Made by a program: the position numbers and the translations under genes. From Cyanodermella asteris (lineage: Eukaryota > Ascomycota > Lecanoromycetes > Ostropales > Stictidaceae): 64,000 nucleotides of DNA. The first letter of the stretch is position 1, and every line of letters begins with the position of its first letter. The stretch spans positions 1,647,236 through 1,711,235 of the forward strand of contig UYJD01000001.1 in assembly GCA_900618795.1 (NCBI GenBank), in the 5' to 3' direction. Positions 8,635 through 19,048 of the stretch are shown one piece after another. Below the pieces are notes generated by a model that searched no databases, had not been told where the DNA came from, and saw only the letters and a program-made list of their open reading frames with translations.

Positions 8635-11600
8635 CTAGTCCCACATCTCGATGTCCTCGCTGCCTTTTCGGCTTTCGCTCTTTCGGGGCCTGCCACGTTT
8701 CTTTTTCGGCGTTGCGCTGTCCGGCGTCGAGGCTTTGCGCTTTAGGTTGATACCTGCTCCATCGTAGCCAATATCATCGTCGAGAGCGAGATTCTCCCCG
8801 TCAGCAACCATCTCATCATCATCGCCCTTGCCGACCTTTAGTTCATCATCAATTGCCATGAGCTCTGCGAAACGACGACAGCGCTCGGTCGAGGCCTGCT
8901 CGGTGTCGAGATCCTTTACGATCGTCGCGAGGGAAGCAACGTACTTATCGCCGGAGACCAAGCCATTCTTGGTGGGCGCCTTGTTCACGTCCTTGGTGGG
9001 CCGTCCTCTACCCTTGGCTTGGTTTGCGGCGTTGATGTTGTAAAGACGACGGAGGAAAGTACGGGCTTCCCAGACCATCATCAAGATGATGCTCGCTGTC
9101 GTGAGCTGGCGAAGACGTTCGGGACTGATCTCTGACGTAGGCTGGGCAGCGAGCTGGGGTATGGACGGAGTTTGTTCAATGCTCGGCAGTGCTGAGTCGC
9201 CGTTGATACCATCTACGATGCCATTGACCAGATCGCCGAATCCATTTTGACCATCGGTCTGGCCGAGGACGCTTTCAACTGTCACGTTGAACAATTCCGT
9301 ATTGATAGCGTGTGCAACCACAGATCCAGTCGCCGCGACCGCTTTCTCAAGACAGTTGATGACCAAAGTGATGTCGTCTAGCCTGGTGAACTCAAAGAAT
9401 GGTAGGTTTTCGAGGAGAAATCTTGCGTACTGCAGGTGTACAGGCAGCTTGGCGGATACATCGAGTTTCGATAGCTCAAAGTCAACTCTGGCGCAAAAGT
9501 TTGTAAGGAACTTGGTCACAAACTTGACCTTGCTCTCTCTGATTACGTCGAAGAAGTTGTCGAGCTTGGCCCGCGGAGGAGAACCCACAAAGCCAGCAGG
9601 ATTCTTAACAATGTCCCGCTGATAGACAAAGGCCTCGTGAAGCGATCGGATGTATTCCCGCTCGAAAAGAGTTTCGTGCTGCGAGTGCAGGTTTTTGAGT
9701 TGCTGTAGCGCTATGTTGACCACTCTTTTGTCTGGCGAAGTGACTAGGGCGAACAACGGAGGACCAACCTCCTTCGGATGAACGAGACCTTGACGAGAGA
9801 TGCTGGTGGTGACCTCGACAGCGGTCAAGGCTATATCTTCCATTGTGGATCTTGAAATCTTCAGAATGTGCTTGAGGTATGCCTGGGCTATGAGAGCTGC
9901 AGCACCGTCGTTGTCGGTTGCAGTCATTGAGCCACCTAATTTGCCTTGAGCTAGTGGATCTTTGGACAGGGCGTTTGTTCCGGTGTCGTGTGCCTGATCT
10001 TGAGTGGCGAAGAAATCGCGTATGCTTGTGAGAATGATCCGCTGCAGGGTCTGGTCGTCCCCTTGCAAAATGTGCTGAATGTCTTTCGCAATACCCTCGT
10101 GATTGAATGTCCTTGGCCACGATTGACAGATCATTCCGATAGCCTCCCAAGCGACAGCTCGACATGCAAGCTGCCGCTTCGACGAAGTGAAAGGTTGCAA
10201 GCCTGAGACAATCTTGCCAGCTACCAGTTCTCCTTTTAGTGCAGGTAATTGTTTGTTGAAGATGGCGAGCTCGGGCTGAAAGTCACAATACTTGCCGAAA
10301 TGACCTGCAATGCGCATCAATCGCTGGACTCTTTGCAGATTTGCATAGTCATCGGTAATAGGCATGGCAGCCATTTTCTGTAGGTTTTGGAGGACGGAGA
10401 TGGTCAGCTTGATCAGTTTGTCTGGTGACTTGAGAACCACGCTGATCGTCCACAAGCAAGAAGCAACCTCGTCCAGTTCGTTCTTTGGCAGCTTGGACAC
10501 TACCTGGAGGAGGTCGTTCTGAACTTTCTTGAGCGTCTCATGTTGCAAAGACGGGAGCGTTGGAAGCACGCAGCGGAAAATGACGACCACGCCACGGAAC
10601 AAAGCGAGATCATCGCCATTGCTCAAACAGCTCACGTATGGTTTGAGGAGCTCCACATGCTCGGCGGTGAATAGCTTTGGTTGAGTTCTTGCAAAAATGG
10701 CCAGAGCCTGTAAGATACGAAACTGCGGTGGCGACCCGGGTAATTCGGTGGGATCGATGATACCTTCAAAGGCAGCAGCCACGAGCATTTTGCAAACTTT
10801 CCTGCTGGAGTCTGCGCTCTTGCCCTTTGCGGAAAGCGCATGCTTGAGGAGATCCTGGACAGGCTTTGCAAAATCCTCGTAATCGCAAACCGTTTGGATG
10901 ATGAAAGCGACCTGCTCTTTCAACACGACGTTGTCTGATGCTGCGATGGTATCCCGGCCAGCTATTGTACGGAATGGGTCCAACCAGATTTCTTCGAAGA
11001 TCTGCTGCACCAATTCAACCACGCTGCTCTCCTCATCAGATGTTCTGCGAAAGATGCTGTCGGCCGCAAGTGATCGGATTTTCTGTCGCCATTCCTGGTG
11101 CTTGTCGCTGCCCTCTCGCAAGTAAGCTTCGCGCAGGAGTTTGAGGGCTCGCTTGCGAATACCAACGGTCTGGTCAGTCGCAGCATTGAGTACGGTCTGA
11201 ATGACGTCTTTCTCGACCGAAGGACGCAATGTAATGCATTTTCCCAGAAGTTGCAGAGCGCTGTCTCTGACTGACGCGGATGGATCTGTGGCACAGCTCA
11301 TGATCAAGTCCATAACCTTGGGATAGCGCTCGAGCATTGCAGGGTCCTTTTCAAGCATCTGCGTGACACTTTTTAGTGCGCGAGCTCGTACAGTGATCTG
11401 TTCACTGTTGATTGCGATGAGCAGCAAGGACACTATGTGTGTCAAAGCCTGGCAAAACCCGACATGGAGGGTCAAGACAAGATGTGCCAATCGAGCTTGT
11501 GCGTCGCCCATGTCGAGAGGGTCAGCGTCATGCCACTTGGACTCGGATACCATCCGGCTCAAGCTCTTACCAAGGTCCCTGGCACCACCAACCAGCCGCT

Positions 11601-14600
11601 TTTCATCGAGATCGGTATCGGTGTTCTTATTGCCCCATAATAGCGTCTTTGCCCATTTTGTAAGAGTATACCCCCGTGCGCTTGCAGCTTGCCCCTCGGT
11701 GGACCTCTGCTCCAGGTGATCCATGACGACCCGGAATGGTCCTTTCCAGTTGACCACGTCGTAGTCGCTGAGATCACCTCGCTGGTGAGCTTCAAACTTC
11801 TCAACGAGCTTACCGCTGAGGCGACTGCCGTCGTTTTCAAGAGCTCTTGCAACATGCTGAGCTTCGAAAGTGATGTCAAGGATGGCAGTGCCGAGGTTGC
11901 CAAGAATCTCGAGCGCCATGGTCTTGGTTGGAGCGGGAGTTTTGGGCTCCCTGGCGAATTCTGTCATCTTGTTGACCAGAATTCGCAATAAGAGCTCAGC
12001 GCCAGGCCAATCGGGCATGCCTAGAACGTTGGTGAGATCTTCAACGAACATGTCTAGCAAATGCCTGTGAGGCTGCTCGCCGCTCTTTGACGCCGTTGAA
12101 GCTTTTTGGACCATGTTCTTGACAACACGCCACGCGGTATTGACCGCCGAGTCATAGAGACCGCGAATTGTACCTTGAACGTGAGAGGAGATGAGGTCAT
12201 CCATATCCTCGTCTTCGTCATCGTCGCTACCATGCGGCCTGTTGTGTCTGGCCGCTAGTTCGTCTTCCTCATCATCTTCATCATCATCGTCAGAATCAGC
12301 TGTATCGGCACTGAAAGCCGCCCTATTAGGCTTGGAGGTCTTGACACCGGAAGCCTGGACGAGGCGGACAAGAAGCACACTGACCAGCTGTAACCGCTTA
12401 CCGTTGTCTAACTTATATTGACGACCCTGCTGACGGGCCGTTGGCAGCTTTTGAAGCGAGTTAAGCACATCATCAATTATTGACTGTCTCTGGCCAGGAT
12501 ATCGCGTGAAGATCTCGACCAAAATGAACATGGCCAGCTTTCGAAAGCCTTCGAATTTTGATATGCCGAGCACTGACTCTTTCTCCGTGGGACCGTTTTC
12601 CACAAAGAGCATACGGATGACGAAGTATTCGACTTGGTTCACAGCCATTTCCGCGATCTCTTCTTTTGACAACACCTCCAACAGGATTTGCATCAGTTTG
12701 TTGCATTCGAATAAAAGCTGGCCAATCTGTTTCTTGTAGGCGCTAGCCAGCTGGAAAGTGCTTGCATCCTCGCCGGTAGTCCGTGCCTCGACAGTGGGCA
12801 GAATAAGGCTGTCCACAACCTTGTTCAAGAGAGTGATACACTTCTGTAGTCGCTCTTCAGGAAGTATCTGCTTGTCGGCCCTGCCGCTTGTCATTGTCCG
12901 GAGGATGATGCGGGCCGACTTGAGTACCTGTTCGCAGGTGGCCGATTCTTCATTGCGTGCACTTTCCTCGAGACTAGGCCAATCTGACTGTAAGCTGAGC
13001 TGCATACTGTCTGCGCACGACAGTGATCTCTCACAGAGAGCTTGTAGCTGTAGAACGCGATCCACCGAGATTTCACTGAAGCGTCGCCGTTCAATCACCT
13101 TTCTCAATAACGAATCAACTTTGACCAGGATCGAGGGGGACAAGACTATCAGATCGCCCTCTGGCCCAGGGAGCGTTGTGAGAATCCCTTCCGTAGGTGG
13201 GCTCAAACCACTGGCTTGCGCTATAGCTTCAGCTTCGAAAACATCCTCGAGCACACTTTGGAGATCTTTGAGAGTAGCATCTGCAGCTGTGCGCTGTTGG
13301 TCCTGATATACTCTGTGCGCCGGTTCGATGTGAGTCGTAGATGAATAAGGCTTGTAAGAATCGCGAGAGTCCGGCAAGGGTGCACCTGGGATGACAATCT
13401 GAAAGCCCGAAGGTTGCGATGAAGCAGGAGGCTTGGGGCTCACTGACGGTACTTTCACAGCTTGCCGGAAACCGTCAGATACAGGCGGGATTCGGACCTC
13501 AAAAACAGGCTGGGACGTGGAGCTTGGTCGTTGTTGCGAGACTGAGAGCTGGTCATGCGCAGGCACTGAGGCCACTCGTACGGGAGGTGCTAAGGTGGAC
13601 TGCTGAGCTGCTGGTGTGGTTTGCAGCTCAGCTGGCACAGGCGGAATCCGTATGGAAGGGAAGAGGCGAGGCTGTTGCTCGACTTTCACCTGGACTCGGG
13701 AATCACTCGAACTTGAGCCCGTGGGTGGATCAGAAGTCGCACTAGGCTCAGCTTTGACTTGTGCGAGCAAGGCATGTGCAGAGTGCGGTGGTTGAGCTTG
13801 CGAGTGTGTTCGCTGCTGAGAAGAAGATGATGACAGGTCGGTCTGAGGTTGAGGCTGAAGTTGTACTGAAGGTGATGAAGTTGGGATAGGTTTAGAACGT
13901 GGCAGCTGAGGTGAACGGGCAGAGGCTTTGACGCCTTGGGCGAGGGTTGGAGTCTGAGGCGGCTGAGGTGTTTGGCTACTTCGTTGGGTAGGTGATGGCA
14001 CATGTGCCGACGCCGGTCGAGGGGTCTCACTTGCCTTGCGAGATGTCGGGACGGGTGGCTGCGGATGCGGATTCGTCGTGGTGGAGGATTTGCCGTCTGA
14101 ACATGTAAGTAACCATGCCATCGTCGAGCAGCCAGTCGAACACTTACATCGATAGGGAAGATTTGTTCTCTCAAGGACTGTGCGTGCGGACGGGCTCAGT
14201 CCTTTTAGACGAGGAGATTTGCCGCCGTCGGGCGCTCCTGCCTTTGGAGCGGTTCGTCCAGGCGGTAGCTTGAATTTGCTGTCCATCGTCAGCTCGAGCA
14301 CTGCGCTACTCTCATGTTCTCTGTCTTACAATTCTTCCATGCCAATCGGCTTTTCCTTCAACATCTCCACCAGACTGTGCAACATCCTGCTATCCTTCGC
14401 ATCCTGACCATCGTTACCAGACGCCTCGCTGAGAGCCTTCAACTGCTGCTTCCCGGCCGCTTTCTGTTCGTTACTGGCAAAGGCGTCTCTCGACAATTTG
14501 ACTTCTGCGTTGATAGACGGTATCATGGACGCATCGAACGGTATAATGGATGCCAGCGGCGAAAACTGAAGGGCCTCGTCAACCGTCAACGGCCGAATCC

Positions 14601-14778
14601 GGGGCTTGTCTGGTGCTCGGGAAGGAGTCGGAACACGCTTCGACATTGTCGGAGAGGTATACTTGTATGCCGGCGCCGGCGGAGGAGGCGGTGGATTATA
14701 GAACAGCTGCCCCGGGTCCACAAATTGGACCGGGGCAGCTGCTTGCTCCGGTGAGTAGTGAAGCGGCGGCGGCGCCAT
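8635..14778 (-). CDS. SCC2: cohesin loader subunit SCC2 / Mis4 / Nipped-B
   Basis: Three exons (14778-14330, 14278-14148, 14096-8635) give 2013 residues. Both introns are 51 nt: the first has GTAAGA, a CTGACG branch and GACAG; the second has GTAAGT and TTCAG and, being 17 codons, is invisible to an ORF scan. The true N-terminus is the separate 150-codon frame ending MEEL, which joins in frame to KFKLPPGRT. The protein has a Pro/Ser/Gln-rich disordered N-terminal third, where Scc2 binds Scc4/Mau2, then a long HEAT-repeat solenoid; the SVRDSALQLLGKC repeat near residue 1135 and the NQVEYFVIRMLFVENG block are Scc2-like. An acidic insert is encoded near 12190-12300 and an AT-hook-like KKKRGRPRK lies close to the C-terminus. 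It loads cohesin on chromatin and stimulates its ATPase in the nucleus. It is divergent from RPA12. Confidence 0.9.
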
Positions 14779-15251
14779 GTCGGATGCCGCGCTGCGTGAA
14801 CGGACGATGTATAGTCACTCCTAGCTCTTATCACCACTTCCAAAGCTCGGCGGACGGCGCGGGTGGGTATGCGCCATAGCAGAAGCGAGCAGACAAATGC
14901 CTTGTTCCGAAGATGGGCGTCTGCTTCTTTGTGCCTTCCTTTGCTCTGCGCATGGTCGACGGACGCAGTAAGGTAGGCGCGACTGGCAGCCCGCCTTAAC
15001 TCCGCATGCGGCTCAACATGGGCCGCGTTGCTCTTTCCCAATCGGGTTGTTCGCGCTGAGCTGATCGACCGCCCCGAGAAAGCTTGACTTATGAACTTTT
15101 TTTTGGTGAAACACGAGTTTTGGCACCGGAACATAGACGCCCATCTCCCGCTCACTCATCGAATTCGGCACTTCTCTTTGCAAAAGACCTGGTTCCGGTC
15201 GTCGTAAAACAATCACCCGAGAATAGCTCGATCGAGGGCAAAGCAGTCGAG
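14779..15251. promoter_or_regulatory. divergent promoter region, SCC2 / RPA12
   Basis: 473 bp between start codons facing away from each other. No clear TATA box is visible. An open minus-strand frame here (to 15155) has no family resemblance and overlaps the SCC2 first exon in another frame. Confidence 0.5.
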
Positions 15252-15617
15252 ATGGCAGCTATTGGTTCTCTTGTCTTTTGCACTGCCTGTGGTAATCTGC
15301 TCGACAGCAACACAGGTGCCCAGAAGAAGATTCTTGTCTGCGATATTTGCTTTACAGAAAACGAGGATACGTCTAGCAAAACAATTATCACCCGATCAAA
15401 GCCAAATGCCTTCCCTTCGGAACTGCGAACAAAGCGATCCTCCGTCCAGCAGCTGAGCGAGGAAGATCTCGTTCAAGGTGCTACGATTGCGCAGACTTGT
15501 GAGAAGTGTGGCCGCAAGGAGGTCCGCTACACCGAAAAGCAGCTCCGGAGTGCCGACGAAGGAACTACCATTTTCTACCATTGCGACTGTGGCCACAGCT
15601 GGTCGACGAACAACTGA
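15252..15617 (+). CDS. RPA12: RNA polymerase I subunit RPA12 (Rpa12/Rpa14-type zinc-ribbon protein)
   Basis: A single exon of 121 residues, the usual RPA12 length. The start at 15252 is chosen over upstream Met codons because it precedes the first zinc ribbon directly. The N-terminal ribbon uses C10, C13, C30 and C33. The C-terminal TFIIS-like ribbon has C83, C86 and the hallmark RSADEG loop with the acidic pair D102-E103 that enters the polymerase active site to support RNA cleavage. Its last cysteine pair reads C111-D-C113, a one-residue spacer where CxxC is usual. The protein functions in the nucleolus in Pol I RNA cleavage and termination. It is divergent from SCC2 and convergent with DOHH. 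Confidence 0.9.
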   Translation: MAAIGSLVFCTACGNLLDSNTGAQKKILVCDICFTENEDTSSKTIITRSKPNAFPSELRTKRSSVQQLSEEDLVQGATIAQTCEKCGRKEVRYTEKQLRSADEGTTIFYHCDCGHSWSTNN

Positions 15618-15740
15618 GCAAGTCTGCATATTTTGCAAATCATCTATTCATACAGAAGCGGATCGCCTTTTATACTAAGATGCGATGACAGCAGCCATTG
15701 GGCTTGCTCGAAATGCTGGATGCAGGCAAAGAGACAACGA

Positions 15741-16813
15741 TCATGCACTGGCAGCGACCACCGGCGCGGCGTCCTCCCCAGGCACACTTGCATAGTTGAG
15801 GTTACCGCTCTTCTCAAACTCGGCCATATCTAGAGCGACCTGCACGCTCTCTGCGACTACCTTTTCCTTGTCATGGAGAAATCTGCGCAGGAAATCTTCA
15901 ACACCCACCTCTTCACCAAGGCCTCCCAATGCCTCCGCCGCCTCGTGCCGCACCATGCAGTCCTCATTCAAATTCTGCAATGTCTCCGACAGACTGGGTA
16001 TCGACGCAGGGTGCGAAAGCTGGCCGAAGACGAACGCGATTTCGTGGCGGAAAAGAGCAGACGGGTCCGAGAAGCCGGTCGCAAGCGCCTGCACAGCGGG
16101 AACCGCAGTGGGCAAGTCTGGTGGCGAAGCCAGGTCGCGGAGAGCGAACATGGCACGGTAGCGCTTGAAGAGAGGTATGCTTGTGTCGGTGAGGGCTTTT
16201 TGAAGGTGAGGGATGTCTGGCGTGGAGTTCTCTTCAGCCATCGGAGGAGCAGGGTCGATGGAGGAAAAGTCGCTACGGGCTTGTTAGTAAATGTTCTGAG
16301 CAATTCATGAATCGACGAATCTACGCACCTCTTCCTGATCTTTTCTGCCTTCCTCGCCTCGCTTGATTCCCACTCGATCCTCTCGACAGCAATTTCGCAA
16401 GTCTCCCTCACTACCGTCTTCTCGTCCTTGTCGTCTCGTCTCTCTCTTAGCATCTGCAGGCTCTCCGTGTCACCCAGCGCTCCAATCGCCTCTGCGGCCT
16501 CGTGCCGGCACATCGGATCCTCGTCTCTGTTGTCCAGCACCGCGCGTAGATACTTCGCCGTAGACAAGTTCTTTGTTTGCCCCAGACAGTATGCGACTTC
16601 GTGCTTCAATAACGCAGATGGAGTGCTGAACGCGCCAGCCATAGCCTCAATGGCTGGCTGGGTATTCTGGGTAGGCGGATCCAGGCACGCATGGTGCTTT
16701 AGAGCGAATAGCGCACGATACCGGCGAGCTAGAGACGTGCTCTCACTCTGGAGCTCCTTGCCCCAGACTGCGATGGTAGCAGGTGTGATGAACTCGGCCC
16801 CTGCGACTGTCAT
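15741..16813 (-). CDS. LIA1: deoxyhypusine hydroxylase (Lia1/DOHH)
   Basis: Two exons, 16813-16329 and 16272-15741, give 338 residues. The 56-nt intron has a GTGCGT donor, a perfect TTTACTAAC branch site and a GTAG acceptor. The protein is a HEAT-repeat (PBS-lyase type) dyad with four His-Glu motifs, which bind the di-iron centre: KHEVAYCLGQ and RHEAAEAIG in exon 1, RHEIAFVFGQ and RHEAAEALG in exon 2. The two halves repeat each other (RYRALFAL and RYRAMFAL). It hydroxylates deoxyhypusine on eIF5A to form hypusine. Length is close to yeast Lia1 (325). It is divergent from an aldehyde dehydrogenase with 310 bp between starts. Confidence 0.95.
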
Positions 16814-17123
16814 GGCTGCGTTCCGAATGGTAAATGAGAGAGTGGTGCTGGTATATTCGATAGATACTTTGGTTGTCTGCGCCAGATTCCATTTTCGTCC
16901 ACTCCAAGTGAATAAATTTCTGCGGGGTGGCGCCTAGATCGGTGCTTGTTTCAGCTGCATCGGGGCTGCTCGGAGGTCAAGTCCGGCGGGACTGCCCCTT
17001 GTGACGCAACTGTCATCCGAGCTTAGGGAGCTTAAGATAAAGATTTGAGCTTTAGGATTCTCATATCGCTAGCATTTCCTAGTCTACGTCTCTCTTCATT
17101 TTCGTCGAGCATATACCGCAATC
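16814..17123. promoter_or_regulatory. divergent promoter region, DOHH / aldehyde dehydrogenase
   Basis: 310 bp between facing-away start codons. The last 80 bases are T/C-rich, as in fungal leaders upstream of an ATG. No specific site is recognised. Confidence 0.5.
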
Positions 17124-18533
17124 ATGGCCGAAGTCACCACCATCTCACCGACCACTGGCCAGCCAGTCCTCACGCGTCCCGCTGCCTCCATCGAAACCAT
17201 CCGCGCCCTCGCCCCCACAGCCCAAAAAGCTTTCCCGTCATGGCGCGCCACACCCCTCTCAAAAAGACAAGCAATTGTCGACAAGGCCTTGGATATCCTT
17301 GGTTCCCGCTCCGACGTCCTTTCACGCGACCTGTCGGACCACATGGGCCGTCCCATCTCCGCCTGCCCAGGTGAAATCAGCACCGCCGTCAAGCGCGGCA
17401 AATACATGCTCAAGATCTCTTCCGAAACATTGAAAGACACTCCCGGTGAAGCTGAAGCTGGCTTTCAGCGATATATCAAGAAGGTGCCCGTCGGCGCTGT
17501 TTTGATCATTTTTCCTTGGAACTACCCGTACCTATGCATTGTCAATGCACTGATACCGGCACTATTGGCAGGAAACACTGTCGTATTGAAGCCAAGCCCG
17601 CAGACGCCGACGGTCGCTGAGCATGTGGCGAGCGTCTTCAAGGAAGCGGGACTCCCAGATGGCGTTTTACAGTACTTTCACTCAGAGGCCGTGCCGCACA
17701 TCGAGGAGCTGGTCGCGAACGAGGAAATCAACTTGGTGTGCTTCACGGGAAGTGTTGCGACGGGACGAGCTGTGAACAAGACGGCTGGCAACAGGTTCAT
17801 AAACGTTGGCTTGGAGCTTGGAGGTAAAGACCCGGCATACGTGAGAAGCGACGTTGACGTCGCATGGGCAGCTGCAGAGATCGTGGACGGAGCCATCTTC
17901 AACTCTGGACAGAGCTGTTGTAGTCTAGAGCGAGTATATGTGGACGAGAAAATACACGACGCATTTGTCGCAGAGGTCAGGAAAGAGCTGGAGAAGACTG
18001 TACTTGGTGACCCTAGCCACAAGAGCACAACTCTCGGGCCCGTGGTAACAAAACGCGCAAAAGAGACAATTGAGGCACATGTGGCAGATGCATTGAAGAA
18101 AGGCGCCAAGGACGAAACACCGTCCGTCAAATCATTCGTGTCGCCAGAGGGTCCTGCAGGTGGCAATTGGGTCCCGCCGAGACTTCTCACGTCCGTCACA
18201 CACGACATGCAGGTTATGAAGGATGAGACTTTTGGGCCAATTATACCGGTGATGAAAGTGTCGAGCGACGATGAGGCGATCGGGTTCATGAATGACAGCG
18301 AATTCGGCCTCACTGCAAGCATCTGGACCAAGGATGTTGAGAAGGGACACGAACTGGTGGAGCGCGTGGATGCTGGCACCGTATTCGTGAACAGGTGTGA
18401 CTACCCTAGCCCAGATCTGGCTTGGACGGGTTGGAAGAACTCTGGACGTGGCGCCACGTTGTCGAAACATGGGTTTGACAACTTCATCAAGTTGAAGTCG
18501 TTCCATGTCAAGGATTACCCGGCGGGAAAGTAA
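17124..18533 (+). CDS. NAD(P)-dependent aldehyde dehydrogenase
   Basis: A single exon of 469 residues, the usual length for a compact family member. Catalytic residues are all present: Asn133 in FPWNYP, Glu231 in LELGGKDP and Cys265 in GQSCC; the FTGSVATG nucleotide-binding turn is also visible. The sequence around the cysteine (NSGQSCCSLERVYV) and the short N-terminus resemble fungal ALDHs annotated as succinate-semialdehyde or meiotic aldehyde dehydrogenases. No signal or mitochondrial presequence is evident, so it is probably cytosolic. The substrate cannot be told from sequence alone. The ATG has purine/C context (AATC-ATG) and follows a pyrimidine-rich leader. Confidence 0.93.
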   Translation: MAEVTTISPTTGQPVLTRPAASIETIRALAPTAQKAFPSWRATPLSKRQAIVDKALDILGSRSDVLSRDLSDHMGRPISACPGEISTAVKRGKYMLKISSETLKDTPGEAEAGFQRYIKKVPVGAVLIIFPWNYPYLCIVNALIPALLAGNTVVLKPSPQTPTVAEHVASVFKEAGLPDGVLQYFHSEAVPHIEELVANEEINLVCFTGSVATGRAVNKTAGNRFINVGLELGGKDPAYVRSDVDVAWAAAEIVDGAIFNSGQSCCSLERVYVDEKIHDAFVAEVRKELEKTVLGDPSHKSTTLGPVVTKRAKETIEAHVADALKKGAKDETPSVKSFVSPEGPAGGNWVPPRLLTSVTHDMQVMKDETFGPIIPVMKVSSDDEAIGFMNDSEFGLTASIWTKDVEKGHELVERVDAGTVFVNRCDYPSPDLAWTGWKNSGRGATLSKHGFDNFIKLKSFHVKDYPAGK

Positions 18534-19048
18534 GGTAGGAAGCAGGTGTGATATACATATCAACTTTCATTTCGCGCTTCTGTGTCTCGCCAAATATTTT
18601 CTGTGTGCTTTGGAAAGTCCGTACAAAGACGTTGACCAAAGCTCTCATCTCCAGCCAGACGCACGAAATGACTCCTCCACATGCGCCGCAACACTCGCGA
18701 CATCCAACGGTGAAGGAAACCCAAAGCGGGCTGACAGAAGTGTTGACGGACAGTCGATCATCTACCTACTTACCTACCTCGGTCAACGTACCTAGTAAGC
18801 TTGCGAATTCAGTAGCCGAGGGCATATATCTACGACCACTTACCCACGTGCTTGTAGAATCTCCTAGAGGGAGCATACGAAGGAGGTGGGCAAGTGCGCG
18901 CGCAAAGTCTTTTGACAGGTCGCCTAGAGCCGTCCTGGAGATCACCGGGCCTGCATCTCGAAGCCGCATTCAGCTGTATCATGTTTGTAAGCTCGAAGTA
19001 TTGCGAAAACAAATCACCCTTCATCAACTCATTTGATCAGATACATTA
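18534..19048. other. convergent 3' spacer, no gene seen
   Basis: It lies between the 3' ends of the aldehyde dehydrogenase and IML1. Short CTACCTACTTACC-type repeats near 18766-18790 are the only structure noticed. Confidence 0.5.

Noticed and set aside
12758-13306. 182-codon plus-strand frame
   Set aside because: Antisense shadow of the cohesin loader; Ser/Arg-rich and without motif.
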